Below are positions 22,697-33,765 of a stretch of 64,000 nt of DNA, piece by piece; position 1 is the first letter of the stretch, and every line of letters begins with the position of its first letter. The position numbers were made by a program, and so were the translations under genes. The notes under the pieces were generated by a model, which was not told the origin of the DNA, did no database searches, and worked only from the letters and a program-made list of their open reading frames with translations. Source of the DNA: Capronia americana (lineage: Eukaryota; Ascomycota; Eurotiomycetes; Chaetothyriales; Herpotrichiellaceae); NCBI GenBank assembly GCA_016110215.1, contig JADWQD010000018.1:248001-312000 (forward strand). Direction: 5' to 3'.

Positions 22697-23238
22697 CTTG
22701 AAATGGCCGAGTAGGCTTCAGCGGTGTTGTGGTTCGAGCTTGGACAAAGCTGAGAAATCTCAGGAGTTGATTGGGAACGAGAGTGATGTTGTACGAGAGA
22801 GTATATCCAGAAGAGAGTGTGACCGCGCCCTGGGGAACAAATTCGCTCGCGACAGCGTTCCATGCCTTGGCGTATGGGTGTGGCATCGTGCAATTGAAAG
22901 GCTTACTTGGCGACGGTAATGGTACTGATACAATTGCCTTAATTCACTAGACAAGCGGGTCCATGGAAGACGTGTCGCGACCACACTCACCAGCGGATAT
23001 CAAAACAGAACCTTGGCTGGGATTGGGCCCCAAGCTGGCAAATGTCCTGCCGGAACCTGAGCAGGTGGAATTAATGTACAGTGTGTTGCAAGATCAGACA
23101 AGCGTTCACCAGACCGTGAAACACAGCACCTAGCTCACGAAGCAAACAACACATCTCCCCACTTCGACGTCGGATGCGTTCAGGCCTTCTTTGCTGGGCA
23201 CAGTTCCTTGAAAGAGCAGGAACGGACCAAGGACTGAC
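22697..23238. other. intergenic region upstream of DUF6604 gene
   Basis: These 542 nt should hold the promoter of the DUF6604 gene and the terminator of the upstream SDR gene. No additional gene is seen. Confidence 0.5.
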
Positions 23239-24346
23239 CTATGCATATTCCTTTGTCACCTTTTCGCACCAATCAAAAAGCTTGCTTGCTTGACCGCCCT
23301 CCTTGGTCGCCTCTTGAAGGAGGTCCGGACGGACTGATGCTTTGCGTCCCCACGGGATGATATACCCGCCCTGATCCTTCTCGAGCGTCAGGTCGGCTGA
23401 CAGACCTGAATAGATCTCGGTGTACGCGCCATAGATGGCCGGGTAGAGGAGGAGCTTGTGTAGAACCCAAATTGCAATGGCAGGATACTGGCTGGATGCG
23501 TGACGCTGCAGCTCGGATGCAAGATTGCCTGGATTGTAGCACTGTCGATATATGTCAATCCTCGGCCTAGAGAATTCTCGAGCACGAACACAGCTTCTGT
23601 GCCAGACAGGAGCAGGGAGGCAGAGGGCTTGAACTTACATTGTGCAACACTCCGTCCCTTTCTCCGAACCGTTTTCCGAACTCGGTTGCGAAGAAGTAAT
23701 TCGCAGCCTTGCTGGTGCCGTAGGCCAATTGGTTATTGTTTTTGTTGTCCAGAGTGTCTTCTCCATCCTTATCCTTCTTCCACACCAGACCGCCCTTCGC
23801 ACTTTGCAGTTCGACCGCGAGACTTCCCGCCCAGCTGACTCTCACGGCTCCTTTCGGTTCGTGCTCAGCCGTACGTCTGAGGATTGGCAACAGCAGCTTC
23901 GTGAAGAGGAAGGGTCCAAGTATATTGGTCTGGTAGGTCAAATCCATGCCTTGCGCGCCTTTCGATCCTTCGGGCGGCACCATGACGCCGGCGTTGTTGT
24001 CCAGCCAATGCAGCTTGTCTTCGCGAGAGAGAAAGTCTTCGGCGCTGGCTTTGATTGTCGTCAGATCTGAAAGGTTAAGATACAGGTATTCGAGTTTGCC
24101 CTGTGACTTGGGATGTTCCTTCTTGATCGCATCGATAGCCGCTAGTGCCTTGGACTCTGTCCGGGCGGCCACATAGACTTTGGCGTTCTGGCCGTAGAGG
24201 ATACTGGCTACCTGGTAGCCCACGCCAGCATTGCTGCCAGTGATGAGGTAGACCTTTCCAGTCTGATCGGGGAGAGTCTTCTCGGTGAGTGATGGGGCGG
24301 GCAGGCCGAAAGACTGGCCCCAAAAGGCACGGAGTTTGTAGAACAT
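23239..24346 (-). CDS. short-chain dehydrogenase/reductase (retinol dehydrogenase-like)
   Basis: Exon 1 is 24346-23639 and exon 2 is 23541-23239 (intron GTAAGT...GACAG, 97 nt), giving 336 aa. The Rossmann motif is TGSNAGVG near residue 36, the structural motif is NNAGVM, and the catalytic pair is in YGTSKAA. The intron sits just before the conserved PG motif, so the spliced protein reads VLHNCYNPGNLASEL. The N-terminal MFYKLRAFWGQSFG leader and the family pattern match fungal light-induced/retinol-dehydrogenase-type SDRs that reduce or oxidise small carbonyl compounds with NADP(H). Without splicing, the frame ends in unrelated residues. Substrate is unknown. Confidence 0.9.
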
Positions 24347-25168
24347 CTTTGCACGAGTCGAAGATGGATGCCGATGATGGTATGCTCAAATGTTGAGTGT
24401 CAGCTGAAGAAAGCGCGACTGTGACGGGTCATCGACACTTTTCTCTTGAAAGGCCGAGAGGCAGTCGAAAGAATATATATATATATACGAGATACTGCTC
24501 GGCTCCCACGAAAAATGATGTCCAGGACCGGCGTATTCCATAATCAGCAAATTATGCACCCCCACGGACATAGAAGCCCAAAGTGGTATAAGCCCCTACC
24601 TGACACATCCATTGCACGTTAGACGGTCTGGATTGTTACTTCAAAGAGGGGAATGAGTGATGCAGGGTGAAGAGGCAAGTCGTGTTCGCAACGGCAGGTC
24701 ATCTTTCGGGCCCGGATGAGCAGCCAATCAAAGTGGACTTGTCAGTATTGTGCATTAGTGCTGAGCTTGTTTTCGAGCTGCGCTCCTGCGGCACACACCC
24801 TAGCGGCACTTAAGCGGCTAGCGGGCTTCTGCACTCCCCGGAGATTAGTTTAGCGCCTGCAGGTGGCCACGCTCATTCTCGATTCAATTGAGCTGGCCAT
24901 CACATTGCCCTCACCATTCACAACTCACCACTTTGGACCCTCGGCCAGGATCTTCCTGGAACGAAATGCTGCTGCCTGTTTGATACGAAGCTTCTGAGGC
25001 CCATAGCTGCAGATAGGCGTTTCAAGAGATCCACTGCTCGACCGAAACACGGCCATCGGCCGAAACATTCACTACCTCCAGAAACGACATGTTCTTGATG
25101 AGTATGAGAGCTTTTCTAAGTGCGCACAGCACCCATGGCAGGCATCGACGGACACGACAGCAGAACTA
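24347..25168. other. intergenic region upstream of SDR gene
   Basis: These 822 nt lie between two minus-strand genes. They contain the TA repeat described separately and otherwise no supported gene. Confidence 0.5.
24472..24487. promoter_or_regulatory. (TA)n microsatellite, possible TATA element
   Basis: An alternating AT run lies about 125-140 nt upstream of the SDR start codon. At this distance it may serve as a TATA-like element for the minus-strand gene. The placement is suggestive only. Confidence 0.4.
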
Positions 25169-26320
25169 TCAGGCCACCACCAGAGTCTCTCCAATATCGA
25201 TCAACCCTACCTCTTCTCCCCATTTCAAGCCCGCCTCCTCGGCGGCCATCTTCCAGTGCTTCGCCGGTGTCCGAACGTCCTCATAGTACTGGGACAGACC
25301 GCCGCGAACCGTTCCCCAATGCATGCCAATTGATTTCTTGCTCCGGACGTCCTGGTGGATCCGGATGGAGTCCCAAGAGTTGGCATGAACATTGGACATG
25401 AAGTTCCTCGGTGAGCACAACCCGATCGGTAACAGTGCCAGGTCGAATGGTCCCAACAACTCGCCGACCTGCTTGAAAGTCGGGCAAATGGGCTTCGCGT
25501 CCTCTTCCTCCCGCGACAAGTTGTTGGCGTGGATGGATCGATATGCTGTATCTCCTGCGAAGTACACATTTTTGCGTGACCCTTGCAGATCGCGGATAGC
25601 GTACGAGCACCATAGGTCATGATCTCGATCCCATATACTGCGCGATGAAAAGTGCTGTGTCGGTGTGCACGTTATCTGGACCTTGCCGACATTCTCGATC
25701 TGGACGTCAACAGCGTCCCACCAGTCGAGCTCCGTGATGGAGGACCGGCCGATGCCCAGTGTCGTCAGCCAGCGTGAATTGTGCAGGCCCACCAGGAAAT
25801 GAACCTTAGACTTTCTTCTGGCCCACACTGCTTTGAGTGATTCTGCATCCGCGTGGTCATAGTGGTTGTGACTGATGACAACAATGTCGATATCCACGGC
25901 GTCAAGGAGCTCCGACAACGTGCAAGGAGTGGGCGTGAATCGCTTGGGCCCGAACCAGGATACCGGGGATGTTCGTTCGGAGAAGACTGGATCGCACAGG
26001 ATGTTGATGCCTCGCGTAGCGCCGTCGGGCTTGGATGTCTGCATGAGAAAACTAGCATGTCCGATCCAGGTCACCTTGAACCCCGGGTCTGGATTCGAGA
26101 AGTCCACCTTCCGCACGGGCACCAGCTCATCGCGGTTTGCAGGAACGGGCGCAAACGCCGGTCGATCCTTGCTAAAGCGGACCTTTAAAAGATTCCCAAG
26201 GCCTTTTTGGCCGGGATCGTGCGAAGGCCACGGATTCCTGAACGCCGTGGGAGGACTGCCCACATGATGGTCCTTGGGCGCGTCCGGGAGCAGGGAAGGG
26301 AGTCTGTTGATCGAGACCAT
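25169..26320 (-). CDS. NAPE-PLD-like metallo-beta-lactamase fold hydrolase
   Basis: One exon encodes 383 aa. The fold signatures are TWIGHASFLMQ (about residue 84) and the zinc-binding HxHxDH motif at H151/H153/D155/H156 (ISHNHYDHAD), followed by YFAGDTAY with the bridging aspartate and GMHWGT near the C-terminus. This order and the family spacing match N-acylphosphatidylethanolamine-hydrolysing phospholipase D-like proteins (FMP30 in yeast), which release N-acylethanolamines. No clear mitochondrial presequence or TM segment is visible, so location is open. The gene is divergent from an amidohydrolase at 26912, with 591 nt between starts. Confidence 0.9.
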   Translation of the reverse strand: MVSINRLPSLLPDAPKDHHVGSPPTAFRNPWPSHDPGQKGLGNLLKVRFSKDRPAFAPVPANRDELVPVRKVDFSNPDPGFKVTWIGHASFLMQTSKPDGATRGINILCDPVFSERTSPVSWFGPKRFTPTPCTLSELLDAVDIDIVVISHNHYDHADAESLKAVWARRKSKVHFLVGLHNSRWLTTLGIGRSSITELDWWDAVDVQIENVGKVQITCTPTQHFSSRSIWDRDHDLWCSYAIRDLQGSRKNVYFAGDTAYRSIHANNLSREEEDAKPICPTFKQVGELLGPFDLALLPIGLCSPRNFMSNVHANSWDSIRIHQDVRSKKSIGMHWGTVRGGLSQYYEDVRTPAKHWKMAAEEAGLKWGEEVGLIDIGETLVVA

Positions 26321-26911
26321 ACTTGCATTGCAACCGCAGCACGTAGAACGTAGACCTGGATTCGAATAACGGTAACAAACGAACTACCGAAGAGCTGGAG
26401 GCGAGAAGGGGACACACGATGAATCATCGGACTCACATTGAGCCGTTGCGGGTAGCCACCAAACCAAGCCTTCCATTGTCCGCTGAATAACTCCGCGTGG
26501 CTGCCGCTTTCGGTACGGGCGTCGATACGATACGCCATCGACTCCTTCTCCCTGCTGGGCATGGGCCAGGATTGATTCCGAGCGCTGTGCGCAATACATG
26601 CTTCCCGATGTGTTCCGGACTGAGAGATGGACGTAGAGATAAGCTTCAGACGAAGAGGGAGCTTTAAAGTAATCCAGCCAGCTACTGCTTCGAGCATGGA
26701 TGTTGGACGCCCAACCCGCAACCCCCGCATCGGACGATGGTGAGCATCGAGGTCCGTGATGGGCGGCGGGCTATTTATGAGGATACGCAGGAGCAGTCCT
26801 TGTTGTCAGCTTGCTGTGATGGATCTGCCCACATGTTCACAGACAGATTACCGTCCTGATCACCGTTAGGACACTCACTACATACCTCGAAACAAGTCGA
26901 CAACCTCAAAA
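26321..26911. promoter_or_regulatory. divergent promoter region, NAPE-PLD-like / amidohydrolase
   Basis: This 591 nt interval separates two divergent starts and should contain both promoters. Frames on the minus strand within it are short and do not extend the hydrolase with a conserved sequence. Confidence 0.5.
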
Positions 26912-27922
26912 ATGGTCCCTCCACTCATCACCCTGGAGGAACACTTCTTCTCCGCCGCCATGCTTACGGGCTCAACAAAAAACTCCTATTCCGAACAAAT
27001 GAAACACCTGCCCGGTCTATCTGAGAAGCTCGCCGACCTAGGTGACCTGCGCCTACAGTCCATGGAGGCAGGCAAGGTGTCTCTTCAGATCATCTCCCAT
27101 GCTCCTGGCCCAATGTCAGCAGACCACTGTCGTGCAGCGAACGACCAACTTGCCGAAGCTATCAAGAGCAATCCCGACCGATTCGCCGGGTTTGCCGTCC
27201 TCCCCGTCTCGGACCCGGCAGCTTGCCCTGGCGAGTTGAGCCGCTGTATCAGGGAACTCGGCTTCGTCGGGGCGTTGATCGACAACCACGCCGTCAAGGA
27301 CTCCTCCGCCTCCTCTTCGCCCGTGTACTACGACAGCGCAGAGTACGTTCCCCTGTGGCAAACAGCCCAGGACCTCGACGTGCCAATCTACCTCCACCCC
27401 ACCTTCCCGACGGACTCAATGCTCGATTTGCTCTACACGGGGCCCGACATCCCGCTGGCGGCCTCGAAGTCCATCTCCTCGTCCGGCTTCGGCTGGCACT
27501 CGGACGTGGCGACGCACCTCCTCCGGCTGTTCGCGTCGGGGCTCTTCGACCGCCTCCCGCGCCTGAAGATCATCATCGGCCACATGGGCGAAATGCTCCC
27601 CTTCATGCTCGAGCGCATCTTCCAGCTCTCGCCGCGCTGGGGGCCCCGCCAACGCACCTTCAAGCAAGTCTGGGATGAGAACGTGTGGATCACGACCAGC
27701 GGCGATTGGAGCGTCAACCCCATGGCTTGTATCCTGCGAAACACCAGCCTGGAGCACGTGCTGTACAGTGTGGATTACCCGTTCGCGCGCAACGAGGACG
27801 GCTTGAAGTTCATGCACGAGCTGGAGGCCAGCGGATTGGTCACGCCAGACCAGTTGGAAATGATTGCCTATCGCAACGCCGAGAAGCTGCTAGGGGTGAA
27901 GCATAAGAGGCGATGGGACTGA
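26912..27922 (+). CDS. amidohydrolase-2 family decarboxylase (resorcylate/dihydroxybenzoate type)
   Basis: A single exon gives 336 aa in a TIM-barrel metal-dependent fold. The N-terminal TLEEHFF carries the Glu and His typical of gamma-resorcylate and 2,3-dihydroxybenzoate decarboxylases. The PIYLHPTFP segment supplies the metal-binding His, IIGHMGEMLPFMLERI the second His region, and VLYSVDYPF the catalytic Asp. The family decarboxylates hydroxybenzoates or aminocarboxymuconate semialdehyde, non-oxidatively, in the cytosol. Length matches the family. The stop codon is inside the first unit of a minisatellite that continues into the 3' flank. GC content is high in the middle of the gene (about 27240-27660). 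The precise substrate is not determined. Confidence 0.9.
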   Translation: MVPPLITLEEHFFSAAMLTGSTKNSYSEQMKHLPGLSEKLADLGDLRLQSMEAGKVSLQIISHAPGPMSADHCRAANDQLAEAIKSNPDRFAGFAVLPVSDPAACPGELSRCIRELGFVGALIDNHAVKDSSASSSPVYYDSAEYVPLWQTAQDLDVPIYLHPTFPTDSMLDLLYTGPDIPLAASKSISSSGFGWHSDVATHLLRLFASGLFDRLPRLKIIIGHMGEMLPFMLERIFQLSPRWGPRQRTFKQVWDENVWITTSGDWSVNPMACILRNTSLEHVLYSVDYPFARNEDGLKFMHELEASGLVTPDQLEMIAYRNAEKLLGVKHKRRWD

Positions 27923-28038
27923 GGTAAGAAGGGACTGAGGTAAGAGGGGACTTTCTGGGGTAAGGAGGGACTGCGGTAAGAAGGGACTGAGGTAAGAAGG
28001 GACTTTCTAGGGTAAGGAGTGGACCGGGGGTAAGAAAG
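27915..28038 (+). repeat. minisatellite overlapping a stop codon
   Basis: Seven imperfect units of GGGACTGAGGTAAGAA type (15-21 nt) run head to tail. Units 3 and 6 are longer variants containing CTTTCTGGGG or CTTTCTAGGG, so there is a higher-order period of three units. The amidohydrolase TGA is the TGA inside the first unit. Confidence 0.9.
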
Positions 28039-28881
28039 AGACCTCTTTCCCATTGCAATCGTAAAACACTTCAGACCAGATAAGAAAAATCACGAACTCC
28101 ATCGAAGGTGCCAACAAACAGGAAACGCACCCATGCTATGCTGCCCATCTACTCATAATATCAATCGTCAATCGCTTGCTCGGTTTTATGCCCGCCTAAG
28201 GCACGCACGCCGAACGATCGTGGCATTCTTGATAGGACCAAGGAGACGAGAGGGAGGGAGGGCATTCAGGGGGTTGAATCCGGTCAAACAGTGCCTCCCT
28301 TCCGCGTATTGCACGTGAGCACTGCATACGGGATGCGTTGCGTTCACGCCTAGTTCATTGCTATCGACGGATACCGAGTGATATCACATGCAAGCAGGAA
28401 ACCAGGAAACCAGTGTCTCGCGACCCGTGCACAAGATGACGGCTCGGATAGACGTCTCAATTGCGTAAATGCACAAGCAATGGAGGATGGGCAGAACATG
28501 TCAACTACGAGCGGCCAGAGTACGACACACGGATAGCCACCAGCGTATATACCATCATGGTATTGAGGAAGTGTTCCAGCCGCACTCATGAATACTGCTT
28601 GGAACAATGGCGATTTCGAAACGACACACTCCGTAACAACGTAGTTCGGATGGACTCGTATCGTAAGAGGTCGATAATAGCTAATTTCGAAATATCCCGT
28701 ACAGTATTGTATATGGCTCAAATAGTCGCTCTCACCTGCTGGCAGGCTCAAATAGTCGCCAATCTGCTTTGTCCCCTGACAGCTGTACTATTACCAGCAC
28801 AAACACGAACACAAGCAAAGCCATCCAACTCCAACGCTGGAAATCAGACATGGCACACAATTTCAACTATCATCCTTTCGA
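28039..28881. other. intergenic region
   Basis: These 843 nt follow the minisatellite and precede the 3' end of a minus-strand gene. No supported gene is seen. A plus-strand frame at 28461-28970 overlaps the next gene's 3' end and has no recognisable protein signature. Confidence 0.45.
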
Positions 28882-29661
28882 TCAATGTCTCCGGCCAAGC
28901 TTCCTCACTGGCCTCCCGCCACCGCCAAATTCCGCTGGGTCCACCGTCCGAAACCCGCTCCTCCCACTAGGTTTCCTGGGCGGCGTCCGCTCGGGGGAAT
29001 GCTCCTCGATGACCTCGACAATATCATCCTCCACGATACTGGGTGGATCGACGTGTTCTTCGACAATGACGGTTTCCTCTTCTCTTACGAACCGTTCTCT
29101 GTGCGGGGAGCTTGCTACGGATATCACGCGGCTCGCACTCCGGGACGTGCGAGATGCGCTCCGAGAAGGACGTCGGCGGTGCGCGTGTCGGATGATCTTC
29201 TCCTCGACCACTTGGCCGCCCCCGTTGCGCAGGCGGAACAGCGATAGAATAACGTATAGGATCAGGATGAAGCCAGCGATCGAGCCGACGACGATTCCTA
29301 CCAATGCCCCGGGTTGTGGACCGGAGTTTAGGCCTGCGTAGGTGGTTGGGATGGCGAGGATCTGGATCTGGCGCTTAGAGAGCGCGTGGGAGGAGGATAT
29401 GTCGAGAGAGGGTGTTCGAGATGTGAGGAAGACGGGTTCAACCAGGTTGCGGCGGGAAGGTGAGGAGAGGAGGTTCTGCTTTGTGAATTGGAGGGCCTCG
29501 CGGAGGATCAGGGCGAAAAGGGACGCGACCGGCGTCTTCGATATCGTTGTGGTATCTTTGGAGCTTGACAGGGTGGTGAATGTCGAGGATACGGAGCGGG
29601 AGAAGGCTCGCATGTGCTGGCTGGACGAGCTGACGCTCCGGGGAGCTATTGCCGGCGCCAT
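28882..29661 (-). CDS. single-pass membrane protein of unknown function
   Basis: The frame is open from 29694, but the ATG at 29661 (MAPAIAPRSVSSSSQ) is preferred by composition, giving 259 aa. A Ser/Thr-rich N-terminal half ends in a possible Kex2-like KR site (SKRQIQILAIPTTYAGL), followed by a glycine-containing membrane helix (GALVGIVVGSIAGFILIL). The C-terminal half is cytosolic-looking: an Arg/Ser repeat region (RRRPSRSASRTSRSASR), then an acidic stretch (EETVIVEEHVDPPSIVE) and a basic tail. The IPTTYAGLNSGP motif just before the helix recurs in other fungal single-pass proteins, some thought to be surface sensors; that role is an inference. No enzymatic domain is visible. Confidence 0.75.
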   Translation of the reverse strand: MAPAIAPRSVSSSSQHMRAFSRSVSSTFTTLSSSKDTTTISKTPVASLFALILREALQFTKQNLLSSPSRRNLVEPVFLTSRTPSLDISSSHALSKRQIQILAIPTTYAGLNSGPQPGALVGIVVGSIAGFILILYVILSLFRLRNGGGQVVEEKIIRHAHRRRPSRSASRTSRSASRVISVASSPHRERFVREEETVIVEEHVDPPSIVEDDIVEVIEEHSPERTPPRKPSGRSGFRTVDPAEFGGGGRPVRKLGRRH

Positions 29662-30526
29662 TGAGAATCGAGCAGGGCGACGTGCCCTCTCCAAAGGGAT
29701 GTGATCGGTGTTGACAAGAGCGTGATATTGTTGCTCAACAGATCCGTCTCTTCACTCGCTTCGCTTTCCTTTCTCTTGCTTCCTTTGCTGCCCAACTGCA
29801 CGGGTAGCTGTGCTGTCTTCTAAGAGGTGGATAGGTGGCCGGTGCGGGGTCCAATCGAGACTGGCCGGAGCGGTGTTCACTGAGTAAGGGAGAACTGACT
29901 TCGAATAGAGATAGGAAAGAGCGTATGGCAACAACGAGCGACGACGAAAGAGAAGTCACCAGACACAGAACACCCAGTGAAAGGCTCTGACAGAATGAGA
30001 GGTAAGAGAGAACCAAGTGAACTGAGGGCGTGCTGTGGTGACGGTGCTGGTGGTGCGAGTCGAGAAAAGCGCAGATCCCAGCCACCAGTGAGCGTCATGG
30101 GCCGGACCGAGATGCCCCGCTAAAAAGCCTCTAGGCGGCCCCGGCGCCCAATCGGCTGGCAGCTCACTCACTCAGGCTTCAAAATGCTGGTGGTTGGAGT
30201 TTGGCTACTATTGTCATCTCATTCCTGACTCTCAAATTGACAATTTCGTCACTGACCAGAATAAGCCCTGCCTGCTTCATTCAACATGTCTGACGTACTG
30301 TAGGGAGGCGAAGCCCACTGACATCCAATGTGCTCCCAAAATATGCTGTCTGCTGTACTGGCAGCTGTCGTTCTATGACATCTCTGCAAGGTCCCGTCGA
30401 CCAACGCCGATACACCGTGCTCCGTGTCTCCATATGTTCAAGGACTAATGCACACTCGAGAGAGCATTCCTGCGATCTAACTCAGCCTGTGCTCTGTAAC
30501 CGTACACTATTTCGCCAACGCAGTCC
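29662..30526. other. intergenic region
   Basis: These 865 nt hold the promoter of the membrane protein gene and the terminator of the kinesin gene, both on the minus strand. The frames seen are short and overlap each other without recognisable domains. Confidence 0.45.
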
Positions 30527-33159
30527 TCAAAAGTCGTCGGGGTCGCCCAAATCCCACTTCCTGGTCGTCAATTTGCGCTGCTTCTTGACGGGCACAGGCT
30601 GTTCTTGAACATTGAACGCCGACACTCGGCTCGAGCTCGAACTCCTCAATGACAGCTTTCGCGGCGACACATCGCATACATTGAGATCGTCTTCACTCTT
30701 CTTTGCCTTGATCGTCGCGTCACTGTCTCGTGCTGAGGCTCTCAGTGAAGCCAGGAATGGGTTGGTTGCAATGTTGATGTTGGAAGACTCCTGCAGAACA
30801 AGTCCTTTCGCTGGTGACTTGGATCCAGCACCAGCTCGAGACTTCTTCGTCGGACTCTTATTCTGCACCTCTTGCTCAATTGCTCTCAGCTTGGCTCGGA
30901 GACTCTCGTTCTCGTGTTGCAACAGTTCCAGCTGTCCGGTGGCAGTCGCATCTTCGTGGATGGTCAAGTTAGCCGTCTTCTCCATAAGCTCGAGTTTGCC
31001 ATCCATGAACTCCTCGCTTTTCATCCTTTCTTGCTCCCATGCTGTTCTCCATCTTTCTTTCTCCTCTTCTAGCCGCTCCTCCATCTCAGTCCAGCATTCT
31101 TCGCGGATCTCCTGCTCCATCACAAGTGCCGTTTCCACGGCTGCCTGCAACTTCAATTCAGCCTCGGTGCGCTTGATTTCTTCCTCGGCGAGCTTGACTA
31201 CCAGCAGGTCGCATTCTTCAGCCAGTCTTGCAGCTTCGTGAGTGGCCTGTTCCAATTCTTTAGCAGCGAAGTAAGGATTGACAACATCATGCGGAGTCGT
31301 GCGGCCACTGGGCAGCCCTTTGCCTTGGACTCCGCCAGCTAGGATTGTGCTCGTCACACTAGGCACTCTGGGTACTGTAACCTCTCTTGCCATGGCTGAG
31401 TATCGCAGAATCTGGCTTGTGGCGTTGAAGTCTCCCTGAGGATCTGCTGTCACGATCATGACACCCTTCTGTGGTTGACGATATGCCGAACCGTGGCTGG
31501 AAGACGGGAAAGAGTTCGAAAACAATAGCTCCGTAAGCTTGCACTGTCGGAACGGGACAATGGGTTTGCTGCCTTCCTGCTGACAGTCATTCATGACTTG
31601 CAGGCACTGACCCAGATACATCAGGCTCTCGTTGATTTTCCCGGCTTCCGCCAGAGTTGAGCCTGTAGTTTTGGCATTCCGAGCACGCTCAGAGCCAGCA
31701 AGATCGCAGATCGTCATGGCGCCACCGGTCCATGGAGAGTAATGCGCCATCGGGTATCCGCCGTACTGTGGCCTGCTCCTCTTCTTGACTTCGACGCAGA
31801 AGAAGCCGTGGCTTCTGGAGCTCACACTGTTGCTGCCCGTTCCTGCCACTCTTCTTTCTGTCAGGCCGGTTTCGAGGACCATCATCGCTTCGTCATAGCT
31901 CCCACAAACAATTTTGCGGAGACCTGCTACGACTTTGACGTCCGGAGACATCTCAGTGTTTTTGAATAACAGCGGGCGACGCATCAAGCCTTTCTGTAAT
32001 GCTGCTCCTTGTCTAGTTGCCATCATGGGCGCGTTCGGTGAAGAAGGGCTCGAGAGGAGGTCAAAGATGCGGTCATTATACACCTCGTACATTGAGACGA
32101 GAACAACATACTCGGCTTGTGGGTCGATATCGGTAGCAAATGGTGTCACATCTGGTTGTTGTGGGAAAGTGGACGGTCGGGGTAGGGGTAGCCTTCGGGT
32201 AGAATGGCCAATAGATTCCTTGAAAACCATGGGTTTAGCAGGCGACTTTTTCAAGCTTCTCAGGCGGCTCATGAAGGGGAGTTTGGACGGAGGTCGCCAT
32301 GGTCCCTTCTCGGGCGAAGGATCTTGCTCTACCACACACGGCAGCATCCGTAAGGTGGACGGATTACTGCCCGTGAAGTGATCCGCGACAAATTCCATAG
32401 AAGAAGGCCGCACCGCCATACTTGAAGGGGAAACAGGGAACGAGCCGGGGAACTCTTGGGTCCTATTGCCTACCATGGGAGTTTGGGCTCTTGACATGGG
32501 TGTCTGAGCTCGGGACAATCTCGCCCGGTCGCCATCGCCGTACGTCGATTCGAGAAAGGTCGTGGCAGACAGGATCTGGGCTTCCGAAGGGTCTGATGCC
32601 TGAAGAGAGGACAGAAGAGCGGTATCCGTGGGCAAGTCTGGATGGTGAGGACGCCGAATGTGCTCTCCAATTGATCTGAAGAGAACGTCAAGTGTCATCT
32701 GTGTTAGTCCTCGCTCAGACTTTGATCCCAGGATTGTATGACTCTGTCTGCTCGTCAGCCATCGCTAGTGGCATATTTGGTTTTGTATACCTTTCCGCTC
32801 CCCGTGACCCCCAGCGTTGCGACCAGCCCGTCTCTTCCAGTCTGAAGCACGCTCTTGATTGTGTCTGCTGCACCGGTTTCATCGAATATGTCAAGCTGCC
32901 TGGCCTCCTCCCGAAAGATTTTCGTGAATCCGAATCGTTCAATCGCTCGCTTTCTCGAATCATTGGGTGGCTGCAAGGTAATATGTGTGGAGGAAGCGCT
33001 GGCTGTGGCACCGACGCGCTCTGTTGGCGAACTCGGCGGTTCGACAATCAGCCATGGTTCTGTCGCTTGTCTTGGTAAAGCTGCTTGAATCGGAGGCCTC
33101 AAGCGAAGGTAGACTTGAAACAGCGAGGTTTGCGGCGCCATCTTGTTCGAATTATCCAT
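30527..33159 (-). CDS. kinesin-6-like motor protein
   Basis: Exon 1 is 33159-32791 and exon 2 is 32743-30527 (47 nt intron), giving 861 aa. The intron splits the P-loop: GVTGSGK is joined to SHTILGS, making a Walker A with Ser in place of the usual Thr. Other motor motifs are YVVLVSMYEVYNDRIFDLL, switch I NSVSSRSHGF, switch II DLAGSERA, and PFRQCKLTELLF. A long insertion of about 170 residues between the P-loop region and the motor core is typical of the kinesin-6 (MKLP/KIF20) group, which acts at the spindle midzone in cytokinesis. This insertion contains two tandem SRAQTPM units. A coiled coil (about residues 640-770) and a basic tail follow. Start could also be the Met at residue 7. Confidence 0.9.
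32478..32519 (-). repeat. two tandem 21 nt units encoding SRAQTPM
   Basis: Two neighbouring 21 nt units within the kinesin insertion each encode SRAQTPM. Coordinates are approximate. Each unit has a TP dipeptide, a possible proline-directed kinase site. Confidence 0.7.
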
Positions 33160-33765
33160 GGTGCAAGGAGGGCAGAGACACGGGCAAGGCGATTGAGTTT
33201 AGAAGAGGTCAACTTCACGGTCAACTTCACCGTCAGTGCAGGTCGGACAGTGCTGTCAAGTGAATTTGGGGGAGACTCCGAATCCCACGGCATTTGGAGC
33301 CGTTTGTTGTTGGCCGCCCAAAACGGAAAGGTTGAGTTGTGATTATTGCTACAGCAGCGAGAGCAGCGCCCCCAATGCTACGGTCAGGCGCCTGGCTCTT
33401 AGGCGCAGTTACGAGACGAGATCAAAGTGAAACTGTTGACGGTTCTCATTACCTAGTAACCATCAGCAACAAAGTTGTTCTTAGTATTCATTAAGTGTTA
33501 TGTGTATCATTACATACATTAGTTTACTGTAAAATGAGACATCTTTACCAGAGCAAAGACAGAGTAACTCCTGCCGCACACGCCACTCTCACTACACCAC
33601 CCCTTCCTTGCGAGTTTGAGTACAATGAAGCTGTCGCATGCAAGTCCTTCAGGGTTCCGAGGCTTGAGACTTCGGGAGACCAAGAAGCTCGACACAACTA
33701 CCAATTGGCTAGCCTGAAAATGATCTTCATGAGTCAGGCGAGCAGTATTCGGTTTGATGTCGCGC
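33160..33765. promoter_or_regulatory. kinesin promoter region with short direct repeat
   Basis: These 606 nt hold the kinesin promoter and the aquaporin 3' flank. A perfect 12 nt direct repeat, GGTCAACTTCAC twice, lies at about 33207-33230, some 50-70 nt upstream of the kinesin start. No additional gene is supported. Confidence 0.45.
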
